Assembly: GCF_001425085.1 (NCBI RefSeq)
Contig: NZ_LMDN01000005.1
Span: forward strand, 1-64,000
DNA from: Leifsonia sp. Root4
Lineage (GTDB): Bacteria; Actinomycetota; Actinomycetes; Actinomycetales; Microbacteriaceae
Reading direction: 5' to 3'
Length of the DNA: 64,000 bases
The notes below the pieces were generated by a model. The model was not told where the DNA came from, did not search any database, and saw only the letters and a list, made by a program, of their open reading frames with translations. This document shows positions 27,648 through 36,747 of this stretch, piece by piece (within the stretch, counting starts at the first letter, position 1; each line of letters opens with the position of its first letter). Both the position numbers and the translations under genes were made by a program.

Positions 27648-28844
27648 CTAGGCGCGGGCGAGCTCGGCGGCCAGCGGCCCGGCCAGCGTGCCCCAGTCGC
27701 TCACCGTGATGTCGTCCAGGCCCTGCCAGACTGCGGCCGAGCGCACCAGCGGGGCGACGCGTTCCGCGATCTCCTGGCCGACACCGGCCTCGTGCCAGGC
27801 CGACTGCACCCGCAGGACGCCGGCTTGACGGTCGTTCTTCAGGTCGATGCGGCCGACGACGCTGTCGTCGATGAGGATCGGCAGCGAGTAGTAGCCGAAG
27901 ACGCGCTTCGGCGCCGGTGTGTAGATCTCGATGCGGTAGTGGAAGTCGAACAGCCGCTCCGCCCGCTTCCGGTCCCAGACGACCGGGTCGAAGGGGGAGA
28001 GCAGGGCGCCGGTGTTGATGCGCCGCGGCTTCTGGGCATCCCGGTGCAGCCAGGCCTGCTGCTTCCAGCCGGGCACGGTGACGGGTAACAGCACCCCCTC
28101 ATCGGCGAGCGACTGCACCGCGGTGAGAGTGTCGGCGCGGCCCATCCGGAAGTAGTCGGCGAAGTCGCCGGCCGTGCCGATGCCGTGCGCCTCGGCCGCG
28201 TGCCGCACCAGCTGACGCTGCGCGTCGTCCCGCGGGATGTGGCTGTGGATGACGGCATCCGGCAGTACCTGCTCCGGCAGCGCGTAGCTGCGCTCGAAGC
28301 GGGTGCGGCCGGCCGAGACGAGCTCACCCCAGCGGAAGAGCACCTCGAGCCCGGTCTTCACGTCCGACCAGCCCCACCACGGGCCGGAACGCTTGTTGGC
28401 GTCGTGTTCGATGGCGCTGGCCGGCATCGGCCCCTTCTCGGCGAGCTCGGCCTTGAGCCAGTCGATCATCGAGCGGTTGCTGTGCGCCCAGGCGTCGAGG
28501 TCGGCCGCGTGCCTCTGACGGTACTCCTCCATACGCCAGCGCAGCAGCGGCCAGGTCTCCACGGGGATCACCGCGGCCTCGTGCGCCCAATACTCCACGT
28601 AGCGGCCGCGCCTGGCGAAGGTCAGCGCGTCGAGTGAGGCCTTGTCGTAGTGGCCGAGCCGCGCGAAGACGGGCAGGTAGTGCGAGCGTTCGAACACATT
28701 CACCGAGTCGAGCTGCAGCAGCCCGACCCGCTCGATCAGGGCGTTCAGCTGCCGGGCGCCGACGGTGGCCGGGTGCGGGCGGGCGAAGCCCTGGGCGGCC
28801 AGGGCAATGCGGCGGGCGGATGCCGCCGAGACTGTATCTACCAT
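27648..28844 (-). CDS. Winged-helix DNA glycosylase, YcaQ/AlkX type (HTH_42 family)
   Basis: The 398-residue protein belongs to the HTH_42 family, which includes YcaQ/AlkX glycosylases that unhook interstrand crosslinks and excise bulky alkylated bases. The catalytic QxD pair of that family is present as Gln44 and Asp46 in LLQLDSVNVFERSHYLPVFARLG. Later conserved segments include YVEYWAHEAAVIP and the C-terminal KRVFGYYSLPILIDDSVVGRIDLK. The ATG at 28844 is preferred because TATCGT lies 8 bases upstream. Substrate range is inferred from the family only. Confidence 0.85.
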   Translation of the reverse strand: MVDTVSAASARRIALAAQGFARPHPATVGARQLNALIERVGLLQLDSVNVFERSHYLPVFARLGHYDKASLDALTFARRGRYVEYWAHEAAVIPVETWPLLRWRMEEYRQRHAADLDAWAHSNRSMIDWLKAELAEKGPMPASAIEHDANKRSGPWWGWSDVKTGLEVLFRWGELVSAGRTRFERSYALPEQVLPDAVIHSHIPRDDAQRQLVRHAAEAHGIGTAGDFADYFRMGRADTLTAVQSLADEGVLLPVTVPGWKQQAWLHRDAQKPRRINTGALLSPFDPVVWDRKRAERLFDFHYRIEIYTPAPKRVFGYYSLPILIDDSVVGRIDLKNDRQAGVLRVQSAWHEAGVGQEIAERVAPLVRSAAVWQGLDDITVSDWGTLAGPLAAELARA

Positions 28845-28851
28845 CGACATG

Positions 28852-28857
28852 ACGATA
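28852..28857 (-). promoter_or_regulatory. -10 box (TATCGT) of the YcaQ-type gene
   Basis: Reverse-strand TATCGT ends 8 bases before the ATG at 28844, consistent with leaderless transcription. Confidence 0.5.
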
Positions 28858-29039
28858 CCGCCGCGCACCGACACCCGCACTCAGCGGCGTCCCGACGTGA
28901 ACCGCACACCGCGACTTCACCGCCCATTCACCCGCGCGGCGGCCGGCGGACACGCGTGTTCCCTACTGTCGCAGAGGCTCGTGAAGGTTCCAGACGTCTC
29001 GCACTGCAGGGGCGGCCGACACGGCCCAACGGAGGATAC

Positions 29040-30164
29040 GTGTTTACCAAGCGCACTCTGGTCGCGGGCATCGCAACCGCTGCCGCACTGACCATGGCCC
29101 TCACCGCGTGTGCGGGCGAGAGCAGCACACCGGCCGCGGGCGGGACGGATGCCGGGGCGGCCACCAGCCTCGCCGACTTCGGCACGCTCGCAGACCTCGA
29201 GGCCGCCGCGAAGGCGGAGGGCGCACTCAACGTCATCGCCCTGCCGCGCGACTGGGCCAACTACGGCGCGGTGCTCGACGCCTTCAGCGCCAAATACCCC
29301 GAGATCACGATCACCGAGCAGTCGCCGGACGTCTCCAGCGCCGAGGAGATCCAGGCGGCCAAGACCAACGCCGGACTCGACACGGCCCCGGACGTCTTCG
29401 ACCTCGGCCTCACCGTCGCCCTGCAGAACACCGATCAGTTCGCCCCGTACCAGGTCGCCACCTGGGACGACATCCCTGACGCGCTCAAGGAGGCCTCCGG
29501 ACTGTTCGTCGGCGACTACGGCGGATACATGTCGATCGGCTACGACTCCTCGAAGTACGCGGCGCCCGCCGCCATCGATGATCTCCTCGGCGCCGACTAC
29601 AAGGGCGCGGTCGCCATCAACGGTGACCCGACCCAGGCCGGAGCGGCCTTCGCCGCCGTCGGCCTCGCCACCGTGCAGAGCGGCGGAACGCTCGACGACT
29701 TCCAGCCCGGCATCGACTTCTTCAGCGAGCTGAACGCCGCGGGCAACATGCTCAAGCTCGACGTGACCACCGCAACCGTGGCATCCGGTGAGACCCCCGT
29801 CGTCTTCGACTGGGACTACCTCAACGCCGCGCACCAGGCCGACAACAAGAACTGGAAGGTGACGATCCTTCCCGGAACCGGTTACGCCGGCTACTACAAC
29901 CAGGCGATCAACAGGGAGGCGCCGAACCCGGCCGCCGCCCGCCTGTGGCAGGAGTTCCTCTACAGCGACGAGGGCCAGAACCTCTGGCTCGCAGGCGGCG
30001 CCCGCCCGGTGCGCGCCGAGGCGATGGCCGAGGCCGGAACGATCGACGAGAAGCTCTTCGCCGCCCTGCCCGACGCGCCGGAGGACACCGTCGTGCCGAG
30101 CGAGGAGCAGAGCACGGCCGCCGGCGAGCTGCTCGGCGAGAAGTGGGCGGCAGCCGTCAACTGA
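29040..30164 (+). CDS. ABC importer substrate-binding lipoprotein (PotD-like)
   Basis: This is a 374-residue extracytoplasmic solute-binding protein. A lipoprotein signal ends with the lipobox LTAC (Cys about residue 22), so it is tethered to the membrane. The mature part resembles family 1 binding proteins of the polyamine, iron or phosphonate type (segments YGGYMSIGYDSSKY and GETPVVFDWDYLN). GGAGG at 29031-29035 sets the GTG start at 29040. Two permeases and an ATPase follow in the same direction. Residues contacting the solute cannot be assigned, so the substrate remains open. Confidence 0.88.
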   Translation: MFTKRTLVAGIATAAALTMALTACAGESSTPAAGGTDAGAATSLADFGTLADLEAAAKAEGALNVIALPRDWANYGAVLDAFSAKYPEITITEQSPDVSSAEEIQAAKTNAGLDTAPDVFDLGLTVALQNTDQFAPYQVATWDDIPDALKEASGLFVGDYGGYMSIGYDSSKYAAPAAIDDLLGADYKGAVAINGDPTQAGAAFAAVGLATVQSGGTLDDFQPGIDFFSELNAAGNMLKLDVTTATVASGETPVVFDWDYLNAAHQADNKNWKVTILPGTGYAGYYNQAINREAPNPAAARLWQEFLYSDEGQNLWLAGGARPVRAEAMAEAGTIDEKLFAALPDAPEDTVVPSEEQSTAAGELLGEKWAAAVN

Positions 30165-30178
30165 CGCGCTGGCACCCC

Positions 30179-31120
30179 ATGGCACTACTCACATCGGCGC
30201 CCGTCGGGGCGGACCACAGCGGTCCGACCCGGCGGCGCGCCGCGCCCGCTCGGCCCGAGGCTCGAGCGCCACGGCGGCTTCGGCTCGACATTCTGGGCCT
30301 GATGCCGTTCGCGTCCTACGTGCTGCTCTTCCTGGCGGTGCCGACGCTGCTCGCTGTCGGAAGCGGCTTCGTCGGAGCGGACGGTGCCCTCACCCTCGAC
30401 AACGTCGCGGCGCTGGCCGACCCCGTCATCATCGCCACCTTCGTCAACTCGATCGGACTCTCGCTGCTCACCGCGGTGATCGGGGCGATCGTCGGCGCCC
30501 TGCTCTGCTACGCGTTGCTCGCGTTCCACGCGGAGGGCGCCGTGCGCGCGACGGTCGCGGCCATCAGCGGGGTGCTCGCCCAGTTCGGCGGGGTGATGCT
30601 CGCCTTCGCCTTCATCGCGACGATCGGCCTGCAGGGCGTCGTCACGGTCTGGCTGCGCGACGTCTGGGGCATCGACATCTTCGCGAATGGCGCGTGGATC
30701 TATGGCCTCCCCGGGCTCGTGCTGCCCTACATCTACTTTCAGGTGCCGCTGATGGTCATCACCTTCCTGCCGGCCCTCACGGCGCTGAAAGCGCACTGGC
30801 TGGAGGCCACCCTGACGCTCGGCGGCACGCGCGGCGCCTTCTGGCGCCGGGTGGCGATGCCGGTGCTCGCGCCCTCCTTCCTGGCCAGCTTCCTGCTGCT
30901 CTTCGCCAACGGCTTCTCCTCGTATGCCACGGCGGCCGCGCTGGCCAGTCAGGGCTCCCAGATCGTGCCGCTGCAGATCCGCACGGCACTCACCAGCGAG
31001 ACGCTGCTCGGCCGCGAGAACCTGGCTGGGGCGCTCGCGCTCGGCATGATCGTGGTGATGGCTCTCGTGATGTGGGGCTACGCCGTGGTGCAGGGCAAAG
31101 CCGCCCGGTGGCAGAAGTGA
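30179..31120 (+). CDS. ABC importer permease (PotB-like)
   Basis: A 313-residue binding-protein-dependent permease with six membrane segments. The cytoplasmic EAA loop that docks on the ATPase reads EATLTLGGTRGAFWRRVAMPVL (about residues 204-225). It starts 14 bases after the binding-protein stop, and its TGA overlaps the GTG of the second permease. An Arg/Ala/Pro-rich N-terminus precedes the first membrane segment. Confidence 0.9.
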   Translation: MALLTSAPVGADHSGPTRRRAAPARPEARAPRRLRLDILGLMPFASYVLLFLAVPTLLAVGSGFVGADGALTLDNVAALADPVIIATFVNSIGLSLLTAVIGAIVGALLCYALLAFHAEGAVRATVAAISGVLAQFGGVMLAFAFIATIGLQGVVTVWLRDVWGIDIFANGAWIYGLPGLVLPYIYFQVPLMVITFLPALTALKAHWLEATLTLGGTRGAFWRRVAMPVLAPSFLASFLLLFANGFSSYATAAALASQGSQIVPLQIRTALTSETLLGRENLAGALALGMIVVMALVMWGYAVVQGKAARWQK

Positions 31121-31950
31121 GTCTGCCGGTGCGGCAACGCGCCGCGACGCTCGCGCCCAGCCCGCTCGGTGGCCGCGTCATCCTTGCCGGTGTCGGGCTC
31201 ATCTTCGCGATCCCGATCATCTCGATGCTCGAATTCACCCTGCGTGGCGCCGATGGCGGCCACAGCGCCGAGCACTGGCTCGCACTGTTCGACCCGCAGA
31301 ACGCGAAGAGTTACGCGCCGATCTGGGTCGGTCTCGGCAATTCGCTGGTGCTCAGCATCGGCACGGTCGCGATCGTGCTCCTCCTGTTGGCGCCGACGAT
31401 GGTGCTCATCGCCCTGCGCTTCCCGACGCTCCGCCGCCCGTTCGAGTTCCTCTGCCTGCTGCCGCTGTCGATCCCGGCGATCGTTCTCGTCGTCGGGCTC
31501 GCGCCGGTGTACCTCGTCATCGGGCGCACCATCGGCACCGGCATCTGGCCGCTCTCCCTGGCCTACGGCGTCACCGTGCTGCCCTATGCGTACCGGTCGA
31601 TTCAGGCCAGCATCGACGCCGTCGACATCGGAACACTCGCGGAGGCCGCCCGCTCGCTCGGTGCCGGCTGGGGCACCGTGCTGCTGCGCGTGCTCGGGCC
31701 CAACCTCCGCACCGGCATCCTCGCGGCCTGCCTGCTCTCGGTGGCCGTCGTGCTCGGGGAGTTCACGATCGCCTCCCTGCTGAACCGGCAGAACCTGCAG
31801 ACGGCGCTCGTCGTCGTCAACAAGCAAGACCCGTATGTGGCGGTGATCCTCTCCCTGCTGGCCCTCGCCTTCGCGTTCGTGCTCCTGCTCGTGATCGATC
31901 GCGGCGCGGTCGCCCGGCGCGGCATCCGCTCAAGAAAAGGACAACAATGA
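31117..31950 (+). CDS. ABC importer permease (PotC-like)
   Basis: The second permease of the importer, 277 residues, with six membrane segments and the EAA loop LAEAARSLGAGWGTVLLRVLGPNL (about 173-196). The GTG at 31117 overlaps the first permease stop, and the gene's TGA overlaps the ATG of the ATPase gene, so translation of all four importer genes is tightly linked. Confidence 0.9.
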   Translation: MSLPVRQRAATLAPSPLGGRVILAGVGLIFAIPIISMLEFTLRGADGGHSAEHWLALFDPQNAKSYAPIWVGLGNSLVLSIGTVAIVLLLLAPTMVLIALRFPTLRRPFEFLCLLPLSIPAIVLVVGLAPVYLVIGRTIGTGIWPLSLAYGVTVLPYAYRSIQASIDAVDIGTLAEAARSLGAGWGTVLLRVLGPNLRTGILAACLLSVAVVLGEFTIASLLNRQNLQTALVVVNKQDPYVAVILSLLALAFAFVLLLVIDRGAVARRGIRSRKGQQ

Positions 31951-33008
31951 CCCGCCAGCGAAGCAGCACCGTCGAATTCGTGGAGGTCGTGAAGGACTAC
32001 GGCGCCCACCGGGTGCTGCACGGACTGAACCTCGACATCGGTGCGGGGGAGTTCGTCTCCCTGCTCGGTCCATCCGGCTGCGGTAAGACGACGGCGCTGC
32101 GTGTGCTGGCGGGGCTCGAGGATGCCAGCGGTGGCGCCGTTCTGATCAACGGCAGCGACGTCTCGCGGGTGCCGACGAACAAGCGCGACATCGGCATGGT
32201 GTTCCAGTCCTACTCCCTGTTCCCGCACCTGAGCGCGCTGAGCAACGTGATGTTCGGGCTCTCGATGCGGCGTGTGCCCGGCCGTGAGGCCGAGAGCCGG
32301 GCGCGGGAGATGCTCGAGCTCGTCGGCCTCGGCGCGCTGGCCGAGCGCTACCCGCACCAGCTCTCGGGCGGTCAGCAGCAGCGCGTCGCCCTGGCACGGG
32401 CGCTCGTGACGGAGCCGCGGGTGCTGCTGCTGGACGAACCGCTCTCTGCGCTGGACGCGAAGGTGCGGGAGCAGCTGCGCGAGGAGATCCGCCGGATCCA
32501 GTTGCGCCTCGGCATCACGACTGTCTTCGTCACGCACGATCAGGAGGAGGCGCTCGCCATCTCCGACCGCATCGCCGTGATGAACGCGGGCGACATTGAG
32601 CAGATCGGAACACCGGAGCAGCTCTACACGCGGCCGAGCACCGCGTTCGTCGCGGGCTTCGTCGGCCAGAGCAACCGGGTCCCGGGGCTCGCCGGGCACG
32701 GCTACGTCGAGGTATACGGGCGGGCTCTGCCACTTCTCGACGCCGGCGAGCACGACGGTGCCATCGAGGTCCTGCTGCGCCCAGAGGACATCCGCTTCGC
32801 CGCGGAGGGCGTCCCGGCCGAGGTGGTGTCGTCCAGCTTCCTGGGTTCGATCAGGCGCACCAGCGTGCGCCTGACGGACGGATCGGTGCTGAGCGTGGAG
32901 CACCCCGTGGCTCAGAATCCGCAGCCGGGGGAGCGGCTGTTCCTGGAGTGGTCGGGGCAGCCGGTCGCGAGGGCCTCTACTACCGCAACGGCATATACAC
33001 GGCCATAG
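31947..33008 (+). CDS. ABC importer ATP-binding protein (PotA-like)
   Basis: The 353-residue ATPase powers the importer. Walker A GPSGCGKTT is at about 41-49, the Q-loop MVFQSYSLFPHL near 85, signature LSGGQQQRVALARAL near 135, Walker B LLLDEPLSALD near 157, and the switch His in VFVTHDQEEA. The C-terminal TOBE-like domain (LLRPEDIRF onward) is typical of polyamine/iron-type transporters. It ends 10 bases before the next gene, which has its own promoter inside this gene's 3' end. Confidence 0.93.
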   Translation: MTRQRSSTVEFVEVVKDYGAHRVLHGLNLDIGAGEFVSLLGPSGCGKTTALRVLAGLEDASGGAVLINGSDVSRVPTNKRDIGMVFQSYSLFPHLSALSNVMFGLSMRRVPGREAESRAREMLELVGLGALAERYPHQLSGGQQQRVALARALVTEPRVLLLDEPLSALDAKVREQLREEIRRIQLRLGITTVFVTHDQEEALAISDRIAVMNAGDIEQIGTPEQLYTRPSTAFVAGFVGQSNRVPGLAGHGYVEVYGRALPLLDAGEHDGAIEVLLRPEDIRFAAEGVPAEVVSSSFLGSIRRTSVRLTDGSVLSVEHPVAQNPQPGERLFLEWSGQPVARASTTATAYTRP

Positions 33009-33011
33009 ACT
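33006..33011 (+). promoter_or_regulatory. -10 box (TAGACT) of the AI-2E family gene
   Basis: TAGACT overlaps the last three bases of the ATPase gene (its TAG is the stop codon) and ends 7 bases before the GTG at 33018, giving a leaderless arrangement. Confidence 0.6.
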
Positions 33012-33017
33012 GGGCGA

Positions 33018-34301
33018 GTGACCGAGTCAACGGGTAAGCGCAGGGGTGGACGTTGGTTTCCGTGGCGTGCCGCGGAGCGGACAACGGCACCGAAGAGCAC
33101 AACGGAGATCGCCGAGCGCCTCACGGAGAGTGAGGAACAGCTCGCGGCGTCGCTTCCGCGCGGCGTTCGGCTCGGGGCGGCCTGGGCGTGGCGCCTGCTG
33201 TTGATCGGCGCCCTCGTCGCCGTCGCCATCTTCCTCGTCGTGCAGTTGCGTCTGATCGTGATCCCCGTGCTCGTCGCGGTGCTGCTCTCGGCGTTGTTGG
33301 TTCCGCTCGTCTCGTTCCTGGTGAAGCACAAGTGGCCGCGTGGTCTCGCCATCGCCGTCGCGATGGTCGGCATGTTGGCCGTCGTCTCGGGGCTCCTCGT
33401 ACTCGTGATCACCCAGATCGCGCGTAACTCGAGCAACCTCAGCGACCGCGCGGTCGAGTCCTTCGAATCGATCAAGGCGTCGCTGCTCGACTCCCCGCTG
33501 CAGCTCACCGAGACCCAGATCAACGAGTTCCTCGCGCAACTCGTCTCGGCGATCCAAGAGGACAGCCAGGTCTTCATCAGCGGCGCGCTGAGCTTCGGCT
33601 CCTCGCTCGGGCACTTCCTCGCCGGAATGTTGATCACCCTCTTCGCCACGCTGTTCATGCTGATCGACGGCAAGGGCATCTGGAGCTGGGTCGTGCGCAT
33701 CTTCCCGCGCCGTGCCCGTGCGGCCGTCGACGGCGCGGGCAAGGCCGGCTGGACCACCCTCGGCAACTTCGTCAAGGTGCAGATCCTCGTCGCGTCGATC
33801 GACGCGGTCGGCATCGGCCTCGGCGCCGCCCTCCTGCACGTGCCCCTGGCGATCCCGATCGCGGTGCTCGTCTTCCTCGGCTCCTTCATCCCGATTGTCG
33901 GTGCCGTCGCGACCGGCGCGGTCGCCGTGGCGATTGCCCTGATCTACAACGGCTGGCCGATCGCCCTGGCCATGCTCGGCGTCGTGCTGCTGGTGCAGCA
34001 GATCGAGGGGCATGTGCTGCAGCCGCTCATCATGGGCACCGCCGTCAAGGTGCACCCGCTCGCCGTCGTGCTCGTCGTCGCCGCCGGCTCGATGCTGGCC
34101 GGCATCGCCGGCGCGCTCTTCGCTGTCCCCGTCGCCGCCGTGCTCAACGTCATGGTCCACTACATTTCCAGCGGGGTCTGGAAGCACACGCCGGCGCCGC
34201 CCCTGCCGCCGCAGGGCTCGCCGCTATGGAGCACCGTTCCCCAGGCACGACCCGGATACCGGAGGGATGCCGCGACCGCGCCGTCCCCGAGAAACCCCTG
34301 A
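33018..34301 (+). CDS. AI-2E family transporter
   Basis: This is a 427-residue polytopic protein of the AI-2E (PerM/YdiK) family, putative exporters or ion/solute permeases. An acidic N-terminal cytoplasmic stretch (1-50) precedes about eight membrane segments. The family signature regions LGSFIPIVGAVATG (about 290-303) and VQQIEGHVLQPLIMG (about 327-341) are intact. The Pro-rich C-terminal tail (TPAPPLPPQGSPLW) is probably disordered. The actual cargo is unknown. Start fixed by the -10 box 7 bases upstream. Confidence 0.92.
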   Translation: MTESTGKRRGGRWFPWRAAERTTAPKSTTEIAERLTESEEQLAASLPRGVRLGAAWAWRLLLIGALVAVAIFLVVQLRLIVIPVLVAVLLSALLVPLVSFLVKHKWPRGLAIAVAMVGMLAVVSGLLVLVITQIARNSSNLSDRAVESFESIKASLLDSPLQLTETQINEFLAQLVSAIQEDSQVFISGALSFGSSLGHFLAGMLITLFATLFMLIDGKGIWSWVVRIFPRRARAAVDGAGKAGWTTLGNFVKVQILVASIDAVGIGLGAALLHVPLAIPIAVLVFLGSFIPIVGAVATGAVAVAIALIYNGWPIALAMLGVVLLVQQIEGHVLQPLIMGTAVKVHPLAVVLVVAAGSMLAGIAGALFAVPVAAVLNVMVHYISSGVWKHTPAPPLPPQGSPLWSTVPQARPGYRRDAATAPSPRNP

Positions 34302-34429
34302 TCGACTCCGACACCGCGGAAACCGCCACAGCGGCATCCGTCATCGCCGCCCCTCGCTGGCCACCACCACAGGCCCGCCGCAGGCCAGGCACACTTTACT
34401 TCCGCATCGCACGTTAGAGAATCGACGCA
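34302..34429. other. Intergenic region upstream of ilvA
   Basis: These 128 bases hold no credible gene. They contain a lower-GC patch (about 34390-34420, CACTTTACTTCCGC then GTTAGAGAATC) that could carry the ilvA promoter, but no box with convincing spacing is seen and no attenuator-like hairpin series or leader peptide is evident. Confidence 0.5.
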
Positions 34430-35689
34430 ATGACTGACACGCCAACCACCCCAACCCTGATCGGGCCGAAGCTGGCCGAGATGCGGGCCGCGCGAGCCAC
34501 GGTCGCCGCCGTCGCGCAGATCACGCCGATCGAGACCTCACGCTTCCTCTCCGACATCATCGGCTCACCGGTGCTGCTCAAGTGCGAGAACCTGCAGCGC
34601 ACGGGTTCGTACAAGATCCGCGGGGCGTTCAACCGCCTCTCGGCGTTGACCGCCGAGGAGCGCAGCCACGGCGTCGTCGCGGCATCCGCGGGCAACCACG
34701 CCCAGGGCGTGGCGCTGGGTGCACGGGAGCTCGGCATCGCGGCCACGATCTTCATGCCGACGAATGTGCCGCTGCCCAAGCTCGAGGCCACGCGTGACTA
34801 CGGCGCCGACGTCGTGCTCTCCGGCGCGATCATCAGCGAGACCCTCGCAGCCGCCGCCGCATTCGCGGAGGAGACCGGCGCGATCTTCATCCCGCCGTTC
34901 GACCACCCCGACGTCGTCGCCGGGCAGGGCACGATCGCCCTCGAACTGCTCGAGCAGGTTCCGGACATCGACACCGTCATCGTGCCGATCGGCGGCGGCG
35001 GGCTCATCTCCGGCGTCGCAAGCGCCTTCAAGCAGCACGAGGCGGCCGGCGGACGGCCGGTGCGCGTCATCGGCGTCCAGGCCGAGAACGCGGCCTCCTA
35101 CATCGCGTCACTCGATGCCGGTGCGCCGATCAACATCCCGGTGAAGCCCACGATCGCAGACGGCATCGCCGTGTACCGCCCGGGCGAGCTCAACTACGCC
35201 ATGATCCGGGATGCCGTCGACGAGATCGTCACGGTGAGCGAGGACGACGCCGCCCGTGCGCTGCTCGTGCTGATGGAGCGCGCGAAGCTCGTCGTCGAGC
35301 CGGCCGGTGCCGTCTCGGTCGCGGCAATCCTCGCGGGCAAGGTCACGGGCACGGGCACGACGGTCGCGATCCTCTCCGGTGGCAACATCGACCCGCTCCT
35401 GATGCAGCGCGTGATCAGCCACGGCCTCGCGGCATCCGACCGCTACCTCACCATGCGCGTCATGCTGATGGACCGGCCGGGCGAGCTCGCGCGCGTCGCC
35501 GCGATCCTCGCGGCCGTGAAGGCCAACGTCATCGAGGTGCTGCACACCCAGCACGGCCCCGATCTGCAGATCACCGAGGTCGAGCTCGACATCACCGTGG
35601 AGACCCGCGGACCGATTCACGTCGAAGAGGTCATCGCGGCACTGCGTGCAGAGGGCTACGAACCCAAGCTCGACAAACGCCGCAACTAG
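34430..35689 (+). CDS. ilvA: Threonine ammonia-lyase (threonine deaminase)
   Basis: A PLP enzyme that converts threonine to 2-oxobutanoate and ammonia, the entry to isoleucine synthesis. The 419-residue protein has the PLP-lysine Lys62 in RTGSYKIRGAFNR, the phosphate-binding glycine loop PIGGGGLISG near residue 185, and one C-terminal ACT domain (about 335-415). With one ACT domain it fits the CTD/IlvA2 type rather than the long two-ACT E. coli IlvA. It may be catabolic or biosynthetic; no other ilv genes are nearby. Confidence 0.92.
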   Translation: MTDTPTTPTLIGPKLAEMRAARATVAAVAQITPIETSRFLSDIIGSPVLLKCENLQRTGSYKIRGAFNRLSALTAEERSHGVVAASAGNHAQGVALGARELGIAATIFMPTNVPLPKLEATRDYGADVVLSGAIISETLAAAAAFAEETGAIFIPPFDHPDVVAGQGTIALELLEQVPDIDTVIVPIGGGGLISGVASAFKQHEAAGGRPVRVIGVQAENAASYIASLDAGAPINIPVKPTIADGIAVYRPGELNYAMIRDAVDEIVTVSEDDAARALLVLMERAKLVVEPAGAVSVAAILAGKVTGTGTTVAILSGGNIDPLLMQRVISHGLAASDRYLTMRVMLMDRPGELARVAAILAAVKANVIEVLHTQHGPDLQITEVELDITVETRGPIHVEEVIAALRAEGYEPKLDKRRN

Positions 35690-35696
35690 CCAGAGC

Positions 35697-36614
35697 ATGC
35701 CCGCACGGTTGCCCAATCACGAGCCCGGCCAGCCCGTCGGCATGCCCCTGCCCAGAGCCGTGCCGATCCGCCGCCTCGGCGACGAGACGATGCCCGAGTG
35801 CCTCGCACTCGCGGTCGACCGGGAGTGGCAACCGGATGGCCACAAATGGCAGCTGCTCTTTGACCACGGTGAGGTGTGGGGTGTGCGTGATGATGACGGC
35901 TCCCTCGTCGGCACGGCGACAGCGACCCGATTCGGCGATGTCGTCGCGATCGGCAATGTGCTCGTCGCGCGGCGGGTGGAGGGCAGGGGCATCGGGCGCC
36001 GGCTCATGGAGCACGTTCTCGCGCGGCACAACGGAGCCGTTGTCGTACTGAACGCCACGGTGTACGGGCGCCCGCTCTACGAGAAATTGGGCTTTCACGC
36101 GGTCGGAAGCACGCACACGCATCGCGGCCTCTTCGTTCCGGATCCCGGCGGGCCGGGCTTCACGACCCTCGACGCCGCGGAGCCGAGCACACGCCCGGCG
36201 ACGCCGGCTGATCTCCCCGCCATCGCCCGGCTCGACGCCGCGGCGTACGGGGCGAACCGCGAGCCACTGCTGCGCCGCGTCGCGACGAGTTTCGCCGATG
36301 CCGTCGTCGTGAGCGAGTGCGGGGGCGCCGTGACGGGCTTCGGGGCGCGGTGGAGCAATGGCGGCCACTCACAGATCGGCCCGCTGCTGGCCGGCGGCGA
36401 GGCGGAAGCGGCGTCCGTCATCGCGGCCCTCGCGCAGGGGCTCGACGGCGAATTGCGGGTCGACCTCAACGATCGGGACGCCGCACTGCGAGAATGGGCG
36501 ACCGCCCGCGGGCTCACCGAGACGGGTGCATCCGCCCTGATGGTGCACGGCGCGGACGCCTTTCCCGGCGCCCGTGCGAGCTGGTACTCCGGGCTGATGC
36601 AGGCGATCGGGTAG
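35697..36614 (+). CDS. GNAT family N-acetyltransferase, two-domain
   Basis: A 305-residue protein with a complete N-terminal GNAT domain (about 15-150). Its acetyl-CoA binding signature is RRVEGRGIGRRLMEHVL near residues 90-106. A C-terminal GNAT-like domain (about 165-300) without an intact acetyl-CoA motif follows. The acceptor substrate is unknown. It starts 7 bases after ilvA and may be co-transcribed. The ATG at 35697 is used; an earlier in-frame start lies inside ilvA. Confidence 0.8.
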   Translation: MPARLPNHEPGQPVGMPLPRAVPIRRLGDETMPECLALAVDREWQPDGHKWQLLFDHGEVWGVRDDDGSLVGTATATRFGDVVAIGNVLVARRVEGRGIGRRLMEHVLARHNGAVVVLNATVYGRPLYEKLGFHAVGSTHTHRGLFVPDPGGPGFTTLDAAEPSTRPATPADLPAIARLDAAAYGANREPLLRRVATSFADAVVVSECGGAVTGFGARWSNGGHSQIGPLLAGGEAEAASVIAALAQGLDGELRVDLNDRDAALREWATARGLTETGASALMVHGADAFPGARASWYSGLMQAIG

Positions 36615-36659
36615 CGCGCGTCAGCCATCCGCCGGATCCGGTGGATGTGGCATCCGGCA

Positions 36660-36677
36660 CATGCCGCGAACGGCATG
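36660..36677 (+). terminator. Hairpin after the GNAT gene
   Basis: CATGCCG at 36660-36666 pairs with CGGCATG at 36671-36677 over a CGAA tetraloop. Position suggests termination of the ilvA-GNAT transcript; no T-run follows. Confidence 0.35.
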
Positions 36678-36700
36678 CAGTGCCGGCCCGGCAATGCAGA

Positions 36701-36730
36701 ACGGGCGGCCTCCCGAAGGATGCCGCCCGT
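36701..36730. terminator. Terminator hairpin at the 3' end of greA
   Basis: ACGGGCGGC (36701-36709) and TCC pair with GGA and GCCGCCCGT (36722-36730) around a CGAA loop, with one C-T mismatch. It lies 17 bases past the greA stop on the reverse strand and also faces the GNAT transcript, so it may act both ways. Confidence 0.75.
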
Positions 36731-36747
36731 CCTTATGTGCGTGGAGC

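Noticed and set aside
28881-29039. A possible riboswitch ahead of the binding-protein gene
   Set aside because: The gap has a normal ribosome binding site (GGAGG at 29031) and no conserved riboswitch core or expression-platform hairpin that I can recognise.
34226-34417. A 63-codon frame overlapping the AI-2E gene end and running to ilvA
   Set aside because: It has no ribosome binding site and no recognisable domain, and its first part is antisense-free but out of frame with the AI-2E gene; composition looks like run-on of the tail.
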